Below, piece after piece: positions 8,040 to 20,036 of a DNA stretch of 64,000 nt. The stretch is from Streptomyces sp. SCSIO 75703 (GTDB lineage: Bacteria; Actinomycetota; Actinomycetes; Streptomycetales; Streptomycetaceae). The position numbers were made by a program, and so were the translations under genes. The notes beneath the pieces were generated by a model. That model ran no database searches. It saw nothing but the letters and a program-made list of their open reading frames with translations, and was not told where the DNA came from. Where the stretch lies: contig NZ_CP144555.1 of assembly GCF_036607905.1 (NCBI RefSeq), forward strand, positions 4,960,001-5,024,000, in the 5' to 3' direction. Numbering within the stretch: position 1 is the first letter of the stretch; each line of letters opens with the position of its first letter.

Positions 8040-8267
8040 ATGGCCCTGTTCAAGAAGCGCACCGTCGGCAAACCCGGCGAGTGGTTCTACTGCCTGGAGC
8101 ACCACGAGGTGGAGGAGGGGCCGGAGTGCCCGGCCAAGAACCGCTTCGGGCCCTACACCTCCCGCGCGGAGGCCGAGCGGGCGATGGAGACCGCCCGCGA
8201 ACGCGACCTCCAGTGGGAGAACGACCCCCGCTGGCACGACCCGGACGACACCCGCGCCGACGACTGA
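8040..8267 (+). CDS. Conserved small protein with Cys/His cluster
   Basis: A 75-residue acidic soluble protein with no signal or membrane segment. The start has AAAGGAG six bases upstream. The segment WFYCLEHHEVEEGPECPAKN holds two cysteines and two histidines in a spacing that could bind a metal ion, followed by a region GPYTSRAEAERAMETARERD that looks like a short SPOR-like or helical segment. It is divergent from map, and the family appears conserved in streptomycetes, but I do not know its function. The metal-site idea is inference from residue pattern only. Confidence 0.8.
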   Translation: MALFKKRTVGKPGEWFYCLEHHEVEEGPECPAKNRFGPYTSRAEAERAMETARERDLQWENDPRWHDPDDTRADD

Positions 8268-8291
8268 CCCGGCCGGGCGCCCGCGCCCCGG

Positions 8292-8350
8292 GCCGTCGGC
8301 CCTCGTGCCCCCGGCCCCCGTGCCGTCGGCCCTGCCCCCCGGCCCCTGTG
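8292..8350. repeat. Imperfect 30-bp tandem duplication
   Basis: GCCGTCGGCCCT occurs at 8292-8303 and again at 8322-8333, followed each time by a C/G-rich tail ending in GTG. The period is 30 bases. The duplication fills the space between two convergent genes and encodes nothing visible. Confidence 0.55.
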
Positions 8351-8383
8351 CCCCGGGCCGCAGGCCCCGCCCGCCGGGCCCCG

Positions 8384-8998
8384 TCACCAGCGGGGCGGGG
8401 GCGGGGCCGTCAGGTGGTCGGCGAGGCGGGAGAGCCGGTCCCGGAAGGTGCGCCGCCCGCGCTGCGGGGGCACCGCGTCCTCCCCGGCCGCCGCGCTGAC
8501 CAGGTGCTGCACGGTGTCCAGGTCCAGTTCCGCGCCGTCCGGCACGGCCAGCGTCTCGTGCGCCATCGCGGTCAGCTCCCGCTCCCCGGCGTCCCCGCCG
8601 GTGCCCAGCGCCAGCACCGTCGCCCCGGCCCGCCGCGCGTCGTGCACGCCCTCCAGCAGCCGCGCCCCCGGATCGTCCGGCGTCACCACGAGCAGCGTCT
8701 CCCCGCGCCGGGCCGCCGCGAGCCGCCCCAGCCCCACCGCCAGGTGCGCCGGGTCCGAGGGACGCGCGTCGTGCCGCACCAGGGTCGGGGCCAGCTCCGG
8801 CGTGCCCGACCAGGCGGCCTCGTCCACCAGGTGCGCCGCCAGGTGCCACGGCTCGTGGTCGGCGGTGCCCACCAGCAGCAGCCCGCCCCCGTGCGAGACC
8901 ACCGACCCGCGCAGCGCCCCCGCGAACCGCCGGGTGGCCCCCAGCCACTCGGTCCCGGCCAGCACTTCCCGCAACAGCGCGACCCGTACGGCGTCCAT
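8384..8998 (-). CDS. SIS-domain-like protein
   Basis: Soluble protein of 204 residues. Two alternating strand-helix units are visible: GGGLLLVGTADHEPWHLAAHLVDEA (shown in part, about 33-58) and GETLLVVTPDDPGARLLEGV followed by GATVLALGTGG, the order seen in sugar-isomerase (SIS) phosphosugar-binding folds. The C-terminus is Arg/Pro-rich. Start: the second of two close ATGs (8998) is preferred because CAGGA lies about 9 bases upstream; the other (9007) has the same purine run touching it. The gene is convergent with the small gene at 8040 and divergent from npdG. Substrate and role are unknown; the fold assignment is by eye. Confidence 0.72.
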   Translation of the reverse strand: MDAVRVALLREVLAGTEWLGATRRFAGALRGSVVSHGGGLLLVGTADHEPWHLAAHLVDEAAWSGTPELAPTLVRHDARPSDPAHLAVGLGRLAAARRGETLLVVTPDDPGARLLEGVHDARRAGATVLALGTGGDAGERELTAMAHETLAVPDGAELDLDTVQHLVSAAAGEDAVPPQRGRRTFRDRLSRLADHLTAPPPPRW

Positions 8999-9136
8999 GG
9001 CGCGCATCCTGCCGCAACCCCGCGCACGAGGGGGGTGTTCGCCCCCGGTTCCCCCGAACCGGGGACCCGCGGCCCGGCCCCGGCGGCCCGCCCCCGCACC
9101 CGGTGCCGGGGCCCGCGCGGACGTAGGGTCGGGCGC

Positions 9137-9844
9137 ATGACCTCTTCCGACAGTGCTGCACAGAAGGCCCCCGCCAAGGACCCCTGGGACCTGCCCGACG
9201 TCTCCGGTCTCGTCGTCGGCGTCCTCGGCGGGACCGGCCCCCAGGGCAAGGGCCTCGCCTACCGGCTCGCCCGCGCCGGCCAGAAGGTGATCGTCGGCTC
9301 CCGCGCCGCCGAGCGCGCCCGGGACGCCGCCGCGGACATCGGGCTGGGCGTCGAGGGCGCCGACAACGCCGAGACCGCCCGCCGCAGCGACCTCGTCATC
9401 GTCGCCGTGCCCTGGGAGGGCCACGGCGCCACCCTGGAGTCGCTGCGCACGGAACTCGCCGGCAAGCTCGTCGTCGACTGCGTCAACCCGCTCGGCTTCG
9501 ACAAGAAGGGCGCCTACGCCCTGAAGCCCGAGGAGGGCAGCGCCGCCGAGCAGGCCGCCGCGCTGCTCCCCGACAGCCGGGTCACCGCCGCCTTCCACCA
9601 CCTGTCGGCCGTCCTGCTCCAGGACCGGGAGATCGACGAGATCGACACCGACGTGATGGTGCTCGGCGAGGCGCGGGCCGACGTGGAGACCGTCCAGGCC
9701 CTCGCCGGCCGCATCCCCGGCATGCGCGGCGTCTTCGCCGGCCGGCTGCGAGGCGCCCACCAGGTCGAGTCGCTGGTCGCCAACCTGATCTCCGTGAACC
9801 GCCGCTACAAGGCCCACGCCGGGCTCCGCGTGACGGACGTATGA
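9137..9844 (+). CDS. npdG: NADPH-dependent F420 reductase
   Basis: Cytosolic oxidoreductase of 235 residues that transfers hydride between F420 and NADP. The N-terminal dinucleotide-binding loop GVLGGTGPQGKGLAYRLA (about 37-54) and the SR of VIVGSRAAERA that selects NADP are intact. The middle has DLVIVAVPWEGH and VVDCVNPLGFD, and the C-terminal helical part RGAHQVESLVANLISVNRRYK matches the family end. Streptomycetes make F420 and use it in antibiotic and degradative reductases. A hairpin follows 6 bases downstream. Confidence 0.9.
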   Translation: MTSSDSAAQKAPAKDPWDLPDVSGLVVGVLGGTGPQGKGLAYRLARAGQKVIVGSRAAERARDAAADIGLGVEGADNAETARRSDLVIVAVPWEGHGATLESLRTELAGKLVVDCVNPLGFDKKGAYALKPEEGSAAEQAAALLPDSRVTAAFHHLSAVLLQDREIDEIDTDVMVLGEARADVETVQALAGRIPGMRGVFAGRLRGAHQVESLVANLISVNRRYKAHAGLRVTDV

Positions 9845-9850
9845 GGCCAT

Positions 9851-9891
9851 GGGGGACACTGGAGGGCGCAGCAGTGCCCGCCGTGTCCCCC
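9851..9891 (+). terminator. Hairpin between npdG and the following small gene
   Basis: GGGGGACAC pairs perfectly with GTGTCCCCC, and an inner GGGC/GCCC stem adds to it. The hairpin ends four bases before the ribosome-binding site of the next gene, so it may terminate npdG transcription or act as an attenuating leader structure for the membrane protein. Confidence 0.55.
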
Positions 9892-9906
9892 GACAGGAGC
9901 CCCCGC

Positions 9907-10095
9907 ATGCCCCGTCTCGCCCTCTACGCCCTGATCGTCTGCGTGCTCGCCGTGGCCGCCGCGGTCCTCTCCTTCGCGCAGGGCCACGTGCTGATCGGTG
10001 TCGTCTGGGTCCTGCTGACCGGCCTGACGTCCAACATGTGCTGGTACTACGTCAAGCGCGACCGCGACGCCCGCCGCGCGCCGGTCACCCGGTGA
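9907..10095 (+). CDS. Small two-helix membrane protein
   Basis: A 62-residue protein with two hydrophobic segments (about 4-24 and 28-45) and a basic, cytoplasmic-looking tail YYVKRDRDARRAPVTR. AGGAG lies seven bases before the ATG. An earlier in-frame ATG at 9841 overlaps the npdG stop but lacks a ribosome site and would add 22 unconserved-looking residues. The gene overlaps the end of the convergent M50 peptidase gene by 11 bp. Function unknown. Confidence 0.72.
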   Translation: MPRLALYALIVCVLAVAAAVLSFAQGHVLIGVVWVLLTGLTSNMCWYYVKRDRDARRAPVTR

Positions 10096-10885
10096 CGGCG
10101 CAGAGACCGCCGTCCTCCCAGAACCGGTAGAGCGCGAAGCCGCACGACGAGGCGGACTCGTCGACCCCGAGGCCGCACAGGACGGCGTGCACCACGTCGA
10201 AGAACACGCCGTTGACCACCGGCACCCACAGCAGCAGCGCGACCGCGAGGAGCAGGCCGTACCGGGCGAACGGCTCGGCCTGCCGCCGCACCCCGGGCGG
10301 GAGCCAGGGCTCGACCACGCCGTACCCGTCCAGGCCCGGCACCGGCAGGAAGTTCAGGATCGCCGCCGTGACCTGGAGCAGGGCGAGGAAGGCGAGGGCG
10401 GAGCGGAAGGCGGGCGGCACGCCGTCCAGCGCGTCCAGCCAGAACGGGGCCGTGCACACCACGGCGAACAGCACGTTCGTCAGCGGCCCCGCGGCCGAGA
10501 CCAGGCTGTGCCGCAGGCGCCCCCGGATCCGCCCGCGCTCGATGGAGACGGCGCCGCCGGGCAGGCCGATCCCGCCCAGCGCCACGAACACCACCGGCAG
10601 CACGATGCTGAGCAGGGGGTGCGTGTACGTCAGCGGGTTCAGGGTGAGGTAGCCCTTCGCGCCGACCGTGGGATCGCCGGCGTGCAGGGCGGTACGGGCG
10701 TGCGCGTACTCGTGCAGGCAGAGCGAGACGATCCAGGCGGCCGTCACGAACAGGAACACCGCGAACCCCGGCACGTCCCCGAACCCGGTCCAGGCGGCCC
10801 ACCCGGCCACCGCGGCGACGGCCGCGATCCCGAGGAACACGGGACTGACCCGCCGATCGTCTGGGCGGACGGGGACGCTGGCCAT
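10085..10885 (-). CDS. Site-2 protease-like M50 family membrane metallopeptidase
   Basis: Integral membrane zinc protease of 266 residues. The catalytic motif is HEYAH in a membrane segment (SLCLHEYAHARTALHAGD, about 49-66), and the third metal ligand lies in NFLPVPGLDGYGV, a variant of the usual NPDG-type motif. About six hydrophobic segments are present. Such proteases usually cut membrane-spanning anti-sigma factors or clear signal peptides; no partner is visible nearby. AGGAG lies 7 bases before the ATG of MASVPVRPD. Transcribed away from the AfsR-like regulator. Confidence 0.85.
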   Translation of the reverse strand: MASVPVRPDDRRVSPVFLGIAAVAAVAGWAAWTGFGDVPGFAVFLFVTAAWIVSLCLHEYAHARTALHAGDPTVGAKGYLTLNPLTYTHPLLSIVLPVVFVALGGIGLPGGAVSIERGRIRGRLRHSLVSAAGPLTNVLFAVVCTAPFWLDALDGVPPAFRSALAFLALLQVTAAILNFLPVPGLDGYGVVEPWLPPGVRRQAEPFARYGLLLAVALLLWVPVVNGVFFDVVHAVLCGLGVDESASSCGFALYRFWEDGGLCAVTG

Positions 10886-11145
10886 GGGCGGGCTCCTGAG
10901 CTGCGGACCGGGGACCGACGACGGTACCCGGACGACCGGGCGCGGGGCGAGCGCCGGAACGCGGCGGTCGGGACGAGCGCCCGGGGACCGGGCCGGCAGG
11001 GCGCCAAAGGGCCCGGCCGCCGGGCCGACGGGGCCGCGTGCCCGCCCCGCCGCCCGCCCCGCGCCGGCCTCGCACCGGCCCGGCCGGCCCCGCGGGGCGC
11101 CGCACCGCGGAAACCCCGTGACCGGGCGCGACGCGGGCGGTGACA

Positions 11146-14442
<3,297 letters not shown>

Positions 14443-14450
14443 GCCGGCCG

Positions 14451-15268
14451 TCAGCTCTTGGTGCGGAACTTGTGGATGGCCACCGGCGCCATGACCGCGG
14501 TGAGCGCCACCGACCAGCCCAGGGTGATCCACAGGTTGTGCGCGACCGGGCCGCCCGTCATCAGCCCGCGCGCGGCGTCCGCGAGGGTGGAGAGCGGGTT
14601 GTAGCGGGTGAACGCCTCCAGCCAGCCCGGCATCGACCCGGGCGGGGCGAAGATGGACGAGCCGAACTGGAGCGGCATCAGCACCAGGAAGCCCATCGCC
14701 TGCACCGACTGGGCGTTCTTCATCACCACGCCGAGGGTGAGGAAGACCCACATCACGGACGAGCCGAAGACCGCGGACAGCCCCACCGAGGCCAGCAGTC
14801 CCGGCCAGTCGGTGATGTCGAAGCCGACCAGCACGGCGACGATCATCAGCACCGCGGTGGCGAACAGCATCCGCAGCAGTTCCACCGCGATCTTGGCGAA
14901 GAGCACCGAGCCGCGCCCGATCGGCAGGGACCGGAAGCGGTCCATCACGCCGGAGTTGAAGTCGGTGTTGAACCCGGTGCCGACCCCCATGGCCATGTTC
15001 ATGCCCATCATGGCCATCAGTCCGGGCACCACGTACTGCACGTACTGGTCCTGGCCGCCGCCGAGCGCCTGCCCGATGGAGCCGCCGAAGACGTAGACGA
15101 ACAGCAGCGTGAAGACGATCGGGAAGAGCAGGGCGTCGAACATCGACTCCGGGTCCTGCCGGATCCAGAGCAGGTTGCGCCGGACCAGGGCGCCGGTGTG
15201 CCGCAGGTGCGCGCGGAGCGGGATGCGGGCGTCGGGCGCGTTCGTCGGGGCGGTCAGGGTGGCGGCGC

Positions 15269-15272
<4 letters not shown>
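14451..15272 (-). CDS. ABC-2 type exporter permease (DrrB-like)
   Basis: Membrane permease of 273 residues with six hydrophobic segments. The conserved ABC-2 region GVMDRFRSLPIGRGSVLFAK and the late LMPLQFGSSIFAPPGSMPGW motif match the DrrB/daunorubicin-type family. It overlaps the preceding ATPase gene by 4 bp (ATGA), so the two make one exporter. The substrate is unknown; drug or lipid-like compounds are usual for this family. Confidence 0.9.
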
Positions 15273-16294
<1,022 letters not shown>

Positions 16295-16446
16295 GACGAC
16301 GACGGTGCCAGGCCCCGCCGACAAACCGCCGACATCCCGCCGACAGCCGGGCGGCGCGGTAGGCACGCGGGGTGACGTCCCGGCGTCGGCCGGGCGTCAC
16401 CGCGCCGCCGCGAGGCGCGTGGCGGCGGCGCGGGAGGCGGGAAGGG

Positions 16447-16484
16447 GCCGGCCCCGCCGACGGGGGAAGATCGGCGGGGCCGGC
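16447..16484 (-). terminator. Terminator hairpin after panB
   Basis: GCCGGCCCCGCCGA and TCGGCGGGGCCGGC form a perfect 14-base stem with a 10-base loop, 17 bases past the panB stop. It also isolates panB from the downstream exporter genes. Confidence 0.8.
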
Positions 16485-16500
16485 GTCGTACCGCGGTGGA

Positions 16501-17376
16501 TCAGTGGACGGAGTGCTCCTCCTGCGGGAACGTTCCGCCGACGACGTCCTCGGCGAACGCCTTCGCCGCGTCGCCCATGACCTGGCGCAGGTCGGCGTAC
16601 TTCTTGACGAACTTCGGCACCCGGCCGCCGGTCAGCCCGAGCATGTCGGTGCCCACCAGCACCTGGGCGTCCGTGCCGGCCCCGGCGCCGATGCCCACGG
16701 TGGGGATGTGCAGGGTGCGCGTCACCTCGGCGGCCAGCTCGGCCGGGACCAGCTCCAGCACCACCGAGAAGGCGCCCGCGTCCTGCACCGCCTTGGCGTC
16801 CCGCAGCAGTTGCTGGGCCGCCTCCTCGCCGCGGCCCTGGACGCGGTAGCCCATGGCGTTGACGGACTGCGGGGTCAGGCCGATGTGCGCCATCACCGGG
16901 ACGCCGGACTCCACCAGCAGCTCGATCTGCCGGTGCGAGCGCTCGCCGCCCTCCAGCTTGACCGCCCCGGCCCCGGCCTCCTTGACCAGCCGCATCGCCG
17001 AGCGCAGCGCCTGCACGGGCCCCTCCTGGTACGTGCCGAAGGGCAGGTCGGCGACGATCAGGGAACGGCTCGTGCCCCGGACCACGGCGGCGGAGAGCAT
17101 GGTCATCTCGTCCAGCGTCACCGGCACGGTGGTGTCGTAGCCCAGGTGGCAGTTGCCCGCGGAGTCGCCCACGAGGATCACCGGGATGCCGGCCTCGTCG
17201 TAGACGGACGCGGTCATCGCGTCGTACGCGGTGAGCATGGGCCACTTCTCGCCGCGCTCCTTGGCGGCGGCGATGTCGCGGACGGTGATGCGGCGGGTGC
17301 TCTTGCCCCCGTACAGCGCCTTCCCGGCGTCGGCGGGCGGACGCTGTGGCGTCGGGGCAGCTGGAAGCTGCGTCAT
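16501..17376 (-). CDS. panB: 3-methyl-2-oxobutanoate hydroxymethyltransferase
   Basis: Cytosolic enzyme of 291 residues that makes ketopantoate from 2-oxoisovalerate and methylene-tetrahydrofolate, the first step of pantothenate and CoA synthesis. The TIM-barrel markers are present: LTAYDAMTASVYDEAG with ILVGDSAG (metal-binding Asp), VKLEGG, HIGLTPQSVN and GIGAGAGTDAQVLVGTDMLG, in the expected order. The ATG has AAGGAG 7 bases upstream. It stands alone between two terminated regions; its promoter must lie in the 367-base gap to the right. Confidence 0.95.
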   Translation of the reverse strand: MTQLPAAPTPQRPPADAGKALYGGKSTRRITVRDIAAAKERGEKWPMLTAYDAMTASVYDEAGIPVILVGDSAGNCHLGYDTTVPVTLDEMTMLSAAVVRGTSRSLIVADLPFGTYQEGPVQALRSAMRLVKEAGAGAVKLEGGERSHRQIELLVESGVPVMAHIGLTPQSVNAMGYRVQGRGEEAAQQLLRDAKAVQDAGAFSVVLELVPAELAAEVTRTLHIPTVGIGAGAGTDAQVLVGTDMLGLTGGRVPKFVKKYADLRQVMGDAAKAFAEDVVGGTFPQEEHSVH

Positions 17377-17743
17377 GGCAACGCTCCTTCATGTCATCTC
17401 GAGGCGCCCTGACGGCGTCCCCGGATCCCCTCCATGGTGGCACCCGCGGCGGGGGCGCGGCTAGGGTCTCTCGTTGGATCAGGCCGGACCCAGCGAGCCC
17501 GGGGTGATCCAGACGAGAGGCTGGGGCCCGTCCGGAGTGTCCCGCGGGGAACGGCACGGGCGCGAATGTGCGCGTTCTGTCACAGAGGCCCCACCCGGCG
17601 CGCACGTCCGGAACTTCCGGCGCGGGTCCGCACGTCATCGTGCCCGTACGGCCGCCACGCGGCGGCGGGAACGGAACCGATCATCGCCTAGGGTGCTGAG
17701 GCACGGGGCGGACGGTGTGCACGGCAGGCAGTGAGGCAGCGGT
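17377..17743. other. Intergenic region between panB and the VanJ-like gene
   Basis: No coding frame here looks real. The region must hold divergent promoters. On the plus strand GGAAC at about 17669 followed by TAGGGT near 17691 resembles an ECF-type promoter for the VanJ-like gene, and GCGGCTAGGGT near 17458 is another -10-like sequence. These are weak matches. Confidence 0.35.
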
Positions 17744-18796
17744 ATGGCGCAGCAGGCGTACATGGCGGAGACGGACGGGGGCGGTCCGGGAACCGGGCGC
17801 CCGGGGGGCCGGTTCCGGCGCCTGTTGCGGAGGCTGACCGACGGCTGGCGCGGCGACCGGCGGATCTGGCGCCGGGGCCTGCTCACCGCGGCGGTGGCCG
17901 TGGGGCTGGCCGCGGTGATGGCCGCGCACTCGCGCATCCCGAACGCGGTCGGCAACCTCGGCAGCCTCACGGAGACCTTCCTGCCGTGGTGCGGTCTGCT
18001 CCTGCCGGTCCTGCTGCTGATCGCGCTGGTCCGCCGTTCCGCCACGGCGCTGATCGCCCTGGTGCTGCCGGTCGCCGTGTGGCTGGACCTCTTCGGCGGC
18101 CTCCTCTTCGACAAGACCGGCACCGGAGGGGACCTCATGGTCGTCTCCCACAACGTCAACGCCGACAACGCCGACCCGTCCGGCACCGCCCGCTCCGTGG
18201 CCGACTCCGGCGCGGACGTGCTCGCCCTGGAGGAGCTGAAGGCGTCCGCCGTCCCCGTCTACGAACGGACACTGGCGACGACCTACGAGCACCACGCGGT
18301 GGTCGGCACGGTCGGCCTGTGGAGCAAGTACCCGATCAGCGACGTACGGGCGGTCGACATCAAGCTCGGCTGGAAGCGCGCCATGCGCGCCACCGTCGCC
18401 ACCCCCTCCGGGCCGGTCGCCGTGTACGTCGCCCACCTGCCCTCCGTCCGGGTGAAGCTGGAGGCCGGGTTCACCGCCCGGCAGCGCGACAAGAGCGCCG
18501 ACGCGCTCGGCGAGGCCATCGCCGACGAGGCGCTGCCGCGCAAGATCCTCCTCGGCGACCTCAACGGCACCATGAACGACCGCGCGCTGAACGCCATCAC
18601 CTCCCAACTGCGCTCCCCGCAGGGCGCCGCCGGCGACGGCTTCGGCTTCAGTTGGCCGGCGGCCTTCCCGATGGCCCGTATCGACCAGATCCTGACCACC
18701 GGGGTGGAACCGGTGAGCAGTTGGACCCTTCCGCAGACCGGAAGCGACCACCTGCCGATCGCCGCGCGGGTGAAGGTCGACACAGAGACCTCCTGA
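17744..18796 (+). CDS. Membrane-anchored endonuclease/exonuclease/phosphatase family protein (VanJ-like)
   Basis: Protein of 350 residues. After a basic N-terminus three hydrophobic segments (about 45-115) anchor it, and an EEP hydrolase domain faces outward. Catalytic motifs: VSHNVNADN (Asn), LEELKA (metal Glu), KILLGDLNGTMND (Asp/Asn) and GSDHLPIAA (Asp/His). This arrangement matches VanJ of Streptomyces coelicolor, which gives resistance to teicoplanin-type antibiotics, and other membrane EEP proteins that probably act on lipid-linked phosphates. No van regulatory genes are nearby, so a resistance role here is inference only. The start overlaps none of its neighbours. Confidence 0.82.
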   Translation: MAQQAYMAETDGGGPGTGRPGGRFRRLLRRLTDGWRGDRRIWRRGLLTAAVAVGLAAVMAAHSRIPNAVGNLGSLTETFLPWCGLLLPVLLLIALVRRSATALIALVLPVAVWLDLFGGLLFDKTGTGGDLMVVSHNVNADNADPSGTARSVADSGADVLALEELKASAVPVYERTLATTYEHHAVVGTVGLWSKYPISDVRAVDIKLGWKRAMRATVATPSGPVAVYVAHLPSVRVKLEAGFTARQRDKSADALGEAIADEALPRKILLGDLNGTMNDRALNAITSQLRSPQGAAGDGFGFSWPAAFPMARIDQILTTGVEPVSSWTLPQTGSDHLPIAARVKVDTETS

Positions 18797-18953
18797 ACCC
18801 CCAGGCAGGCGCCGTACGGGCGGTCGCCGGACACCTCCGCGTCACCCGGCGGAGGCCCGGCCTGAGTGACTTTGTTTCGCACTGGAACATGAGGCCGGGC
18901 CCCCGCCCGAGCCGGTCCGGTCCGGAATCCCGCTCCCGAAAGGCCCGCCCCTC

Positions 18954-19320
18954 ATGCCCCTGGCCCTGCTCGCCCTCGCCGTGGGCGCCTTCGGCATCGG
19001 CACGACCGAGTTCGTCATGATGGGGCTGCTGCCCGAGGTCGCGGACGACCTGGACATCACGCTCCCGGCCGCCGGCCACCTTCGCCACCGGCGCCCCGCT
19101 CCAGCTCACGGTCAGGGAGAAGGCGCGGGCCGCCCCCTCGCCGGCCTCCGCCGCCAACCAGGCCGCCTTCAACCTCGCCAACGCCATCGGCCACCTGGAC
19201 CGGCGGCCTCGCCCTCGCCGCCGGCCTCGGCGTCACCTCCCAGGCGCTCGCCGGCACGGCCCCGGCCCTCCTCGGCCTGGCGGCGGCCACCTCGTACGCG
19301 GCGGACCGCCGGCGCGCCCC
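18954..19320 (+). pseudogene. Remnant of an MFS (DHA1, chloramphenicol-resistance-like) exporter
   Basis: The first 42 codons encode a normal MFS N-terminus, LALAVGAFGIGTTEFVMMGLL and the start of the next segment. At about 19080 the sequence jumps in another frame to what is the C-terminal part of the same family (APLQLTVREKARAAPS, then AANQAAFNLANAIG). Near 19198 a second shift leads to TWTGGLALAAGLGVTSQAL and the last helix. About 250 middle residues are missing and at least two frame changes exist, so no functional transporter can be made. Confidence 0.82.
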
Positions 19321-19380
19321 GCCCCGCCCCGCCCGCGACCACGCGACCGCGCGACCGCGTGATCGCCGCCCACGCCCCCG

Positions 19381-19418
19381 GCCGGACGGGCCGCCCCCGC
19401 CGAGGGGGACCGTCCGGC
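19381..19418. terminator. Bidirectional terminator between the MFS remnant and the ABC cassette
   Basis: GCCGGACGG pairs with CCGTCCGGC, and an inner CCCCC/GGGGG stem continues the hairpin. It lies 25 bases past the end of the leftward ABC cassette. Confidence 0.65.
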
Positions 19419-19442
19419 GCGTCGCCCGTCGGCGTACCGGCG

Positions 19443-20036
19443 TCAGGCGACGGGGGAGGGGCGCCGGCCCTTGCCCACCAGGCCCACGCCGACGGCGAAG
19501 AGCGCGCAGGAGACGAGACCCGACAGCACGTCGTGGGAGTCGCGGAGGACCACCGTCCAGGCGTGCGGGCGCAGATCACCCCCGTAACCGACCAGGGTCA
19601 CGAGGACGAGCCAGCCGACGCACACCGCGCCCGCGGCGAGCGGCCCCAGCACCGCGCGCGTCGCGAGCATCAGCCCCACGAGGAAGAGGACGTTTCTTCC
19701 GGCCGCCTGTGCTGTCGGAGTCTGGACGAGCAACCCGCAGAGGGCGGCGGCGACTTGCGCCAGAACCCCCGCGGTCACGAGGGCGGCCCGGTCGTACGCG
19801 GCCGTTCGGCGGATGGCCGTCAGCTCGGCCGCGACCAAGGCGTTCTCCAGGCAGTACAGGACACTCAGGCACACCGGTACCGGGAGGAAGAGCATGAGCT
19901 TGACCGTGGCCGAGCCGATCGGGGTGAAGGCCGGTACAACGGCCTGGCGCTCTCCTGCCAGTACCGCCCCGAGGAAGAACACCAGGAGGCCGATCCCCGC
20001 GACCCACCACCGCCTCGTGCCGAACCACAGGCTCAC
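19443..20036 (-). CDS. Six-helix membrane protein of the accessory ABC cassette
   Basis: Membrane protein of 197 residues with about six hydrophobic segments and short loops; starts MSLWFGTRRWW and ends in the basic VGKGRRPSPVA. It overlaps the upstream large permease gene by 4 bp, so it is translated with it and is most likely a second permease subunit of the same exporter. I do not recognise a named family. Codon use looks a little less GC-biased than in the surrounding core genes. Confidence 0.75.
   Translation of the reverse strand: MSLWFGTRRWWVAGIGLLVFFLGAVLAGERQAVVPAFTPIGSATVKLMLFLPVPVCLSVLYCLENALVAAELTAIRRTAAYDRAALVTAGVLAQVAAALCGLLVQTPTAQAAGRNVLFLVGLMLATRAVLGPLAAGAVCVGWLVLVTLVGYGGDLRPHAWTVVLRDSHDVLSGLVSCALFAVGVGLVGKGRRPSPVA

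Noticed and set aside
6203..9844. A 1213-codon open frame on the plus strand running into npdG
   Set aside because: It runs antisense through hmuO and map, whose motifs are complete on the minus strand. Only the last 235 codons (npdG) look like a real protein. Long open frames are expected at this GC content.
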